11,402 nt of DNA from JBAYHA01 sp041666425 (GTDB taxonomy: Bacteria; Patescibacteriota; Patescibacteriia; UBA11705; JABHMO01). Under the pieces are notes generated by a model that saw only the letters and a program-made list of their open reading frames with translations, searched no databases and had not been told where the DNA came from. Position numbers and translations under genes: made by a program. Location of the stretch: positions 1 through 11,402 of the forward strand of contig JBAYHA010000034.1 of NCBI GenBank assembly GCA_041666425.1, in the 5' to 3' direction. Shown piece after piece: positions 10,869 through 11,402 of the stretch; the stretch's first letter is position 1, and each line of letters begins with the position of its first letter.

Positions 10869-11402
10869 ATGAGTGACAACTTATTGCCTATTTTACGTGA
10901 AAAGTTGAGCCTACAAAAAACTGGTTTTTCAAAACCAACCACTATCAGCATTCTAATTATGGATGCATCAGGAAGCATGCAAGATTATCATGACGTTCCA
11001 CAGGAATGTCTCAACAAACATCTTGAAGGGCTAAAAAATCCGCCCGATGGACGTGACCAGTTCTGCTCAATTGTTGGGTTCAATAACGAATATTTTGTCT
11101 TACTTCCGATGACTGATGCCCAACAGGCACCAAAAATAACCAACTATGCACCCGACCATTCGACGCTGTTATACAAAACCGTTTACCATGTCATCCGGTG
11201 GATGATTGAAATGGCCGTTTGCAAAGAGGATCCTAACAGACACCTGATTGTTGGTGTTTTTAGCGATGGAATGGATAACAAATCACCTCCGGAATATCTG
11301 GAAAAATTACGCAAATACGCAAGTATGGCTACGGATGCTGGAATAGATCTCTACACCTTTGGCATTGGTATCAATGGTCAGGCTCTGGCAAGAAAAATGG
11401 AT
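10869..11402 (+). CDS. VWA-domain protein, N-terminal 178 residues (runs off the window)
   Basis: The frame begins at 10869 after SD CGGAGGTG and is open to the window edge. It encodes a von Willebrand factor A domain. ISILIMDASGSM (26-37) carries the metal-ion-dependent adhesion site DxSxS. A Thr or Ser in DHSTLLYKT (about 98-106) could supply the second contact, and VFSDGMDN (about 133-140) supplies the conserved Asp. IDLYTFGIGI matches the fifth-strand region. No signal peptide or membrane segment precedes the domain, so it is probably cytoplasmic, unlike surface adhesins. Such VWA proteins often act with an AAA ATPase or in stress or phage-related loci; the partner would lie beyond 11402. 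By eye its GC content is somewhat higher than that of the neighbouring orphan genes. It shares the GTTCTTT leader signature. Confidence 0.88.
   Translation, partial: MSDNLLPILREKLSLQKTGFSKPTTISILIMDASGSMQDYHDVPQECLNKHLEGLKNPPDGRDQFCSIVGFNNEYFVLLPMTDAQQAPKITNYAPDHSTLLYKTVYHVIRWMIEMAVCKEDPNRHLIVGVFSDGMDNKSPPEYLEKLRKYASMATDAGIDLYTFGIGINGQALARKMD

Noticed and set aside
1..11402. CRISPR array, phage genes or classical toxin-antitoxin pair
   Set aside because: No regularly spaced repeats, no phage structural or integrase frames, and no recognised toxin or antitoxin motifs; the two-gene orphan operons are not enough evidence for toxin-antitoxin.

Overview
The window is AT-rich, densely packed bacterial DNA using the standard bacterial code (TGA acts as a stop throughout). 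Several traits suggest a Patescibacteria (CPR)-type genome, probably Parcubacteria-like. It carries a very large secreted protein that joins a DUF2341 domain, a five-bladed-propeller-like region, InlB-type repeats and two C-terminal peptidoglycan-binding domains. It also has a short RmuC, a compact folK, many small orphan proteins and palindromic intergenic elements. The lineage is an inference from style, not from a marker gene phylogeny.

Layout. 1-76: 3' end of a class II tRNA (probably Leu) and its terminator. 92-657: a gene for a 150-aa orphan protein (possible pseudo-receiver fold plus a charged helix). 621-735: nested bidirectional terminators. 760-2527: two divergent units of zinc-ribbon proteins (143 aa followed by a 159-aa orphan on the minus strand; 202 aa on the plus strand). 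2536-3652: rmuC. 3673-7710: the 1315-aa secreted multidomain gene (minus), flanked by near-identical terminator copies. 7735-8599: a two-gene minus-strand operon (131-aa orphan, then a tautomerase/CHMI-like protein). 8604-10780: a conserved block of rpsT, folK and holA, with palindromic elements before and after folK. 10802-end: start of a von Willebrand factor A (VWA) protein cut by the window edge.

How the parts relate. The genes fall into two initiation styles. The conserved genes (rmuC, rpsT, folK, holA) and the secreted gene lack a normally placed strong Shine-Dalgarno (SD) sequence; rmuC and holA share an identical extended -10 decamer, and holA looks almost leaderless. All five orphan units (starts at 170, 1722, 1874, 8522 and 10869) instead have a sigma70-like promoter, a strong purine SD, and a shared 5'-leader heptamer GTTCTTT that begins 11-14 nt after the -10 box and 25-37 nt before the start codon. 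This suggests a scattered regulon of small proteins under a common leader signal, and it is the most interesting signal in the window. A second point is a possible -1 frameshift that would give the 159-aa protein an acidic C-terminal tail ending just before its terminator.
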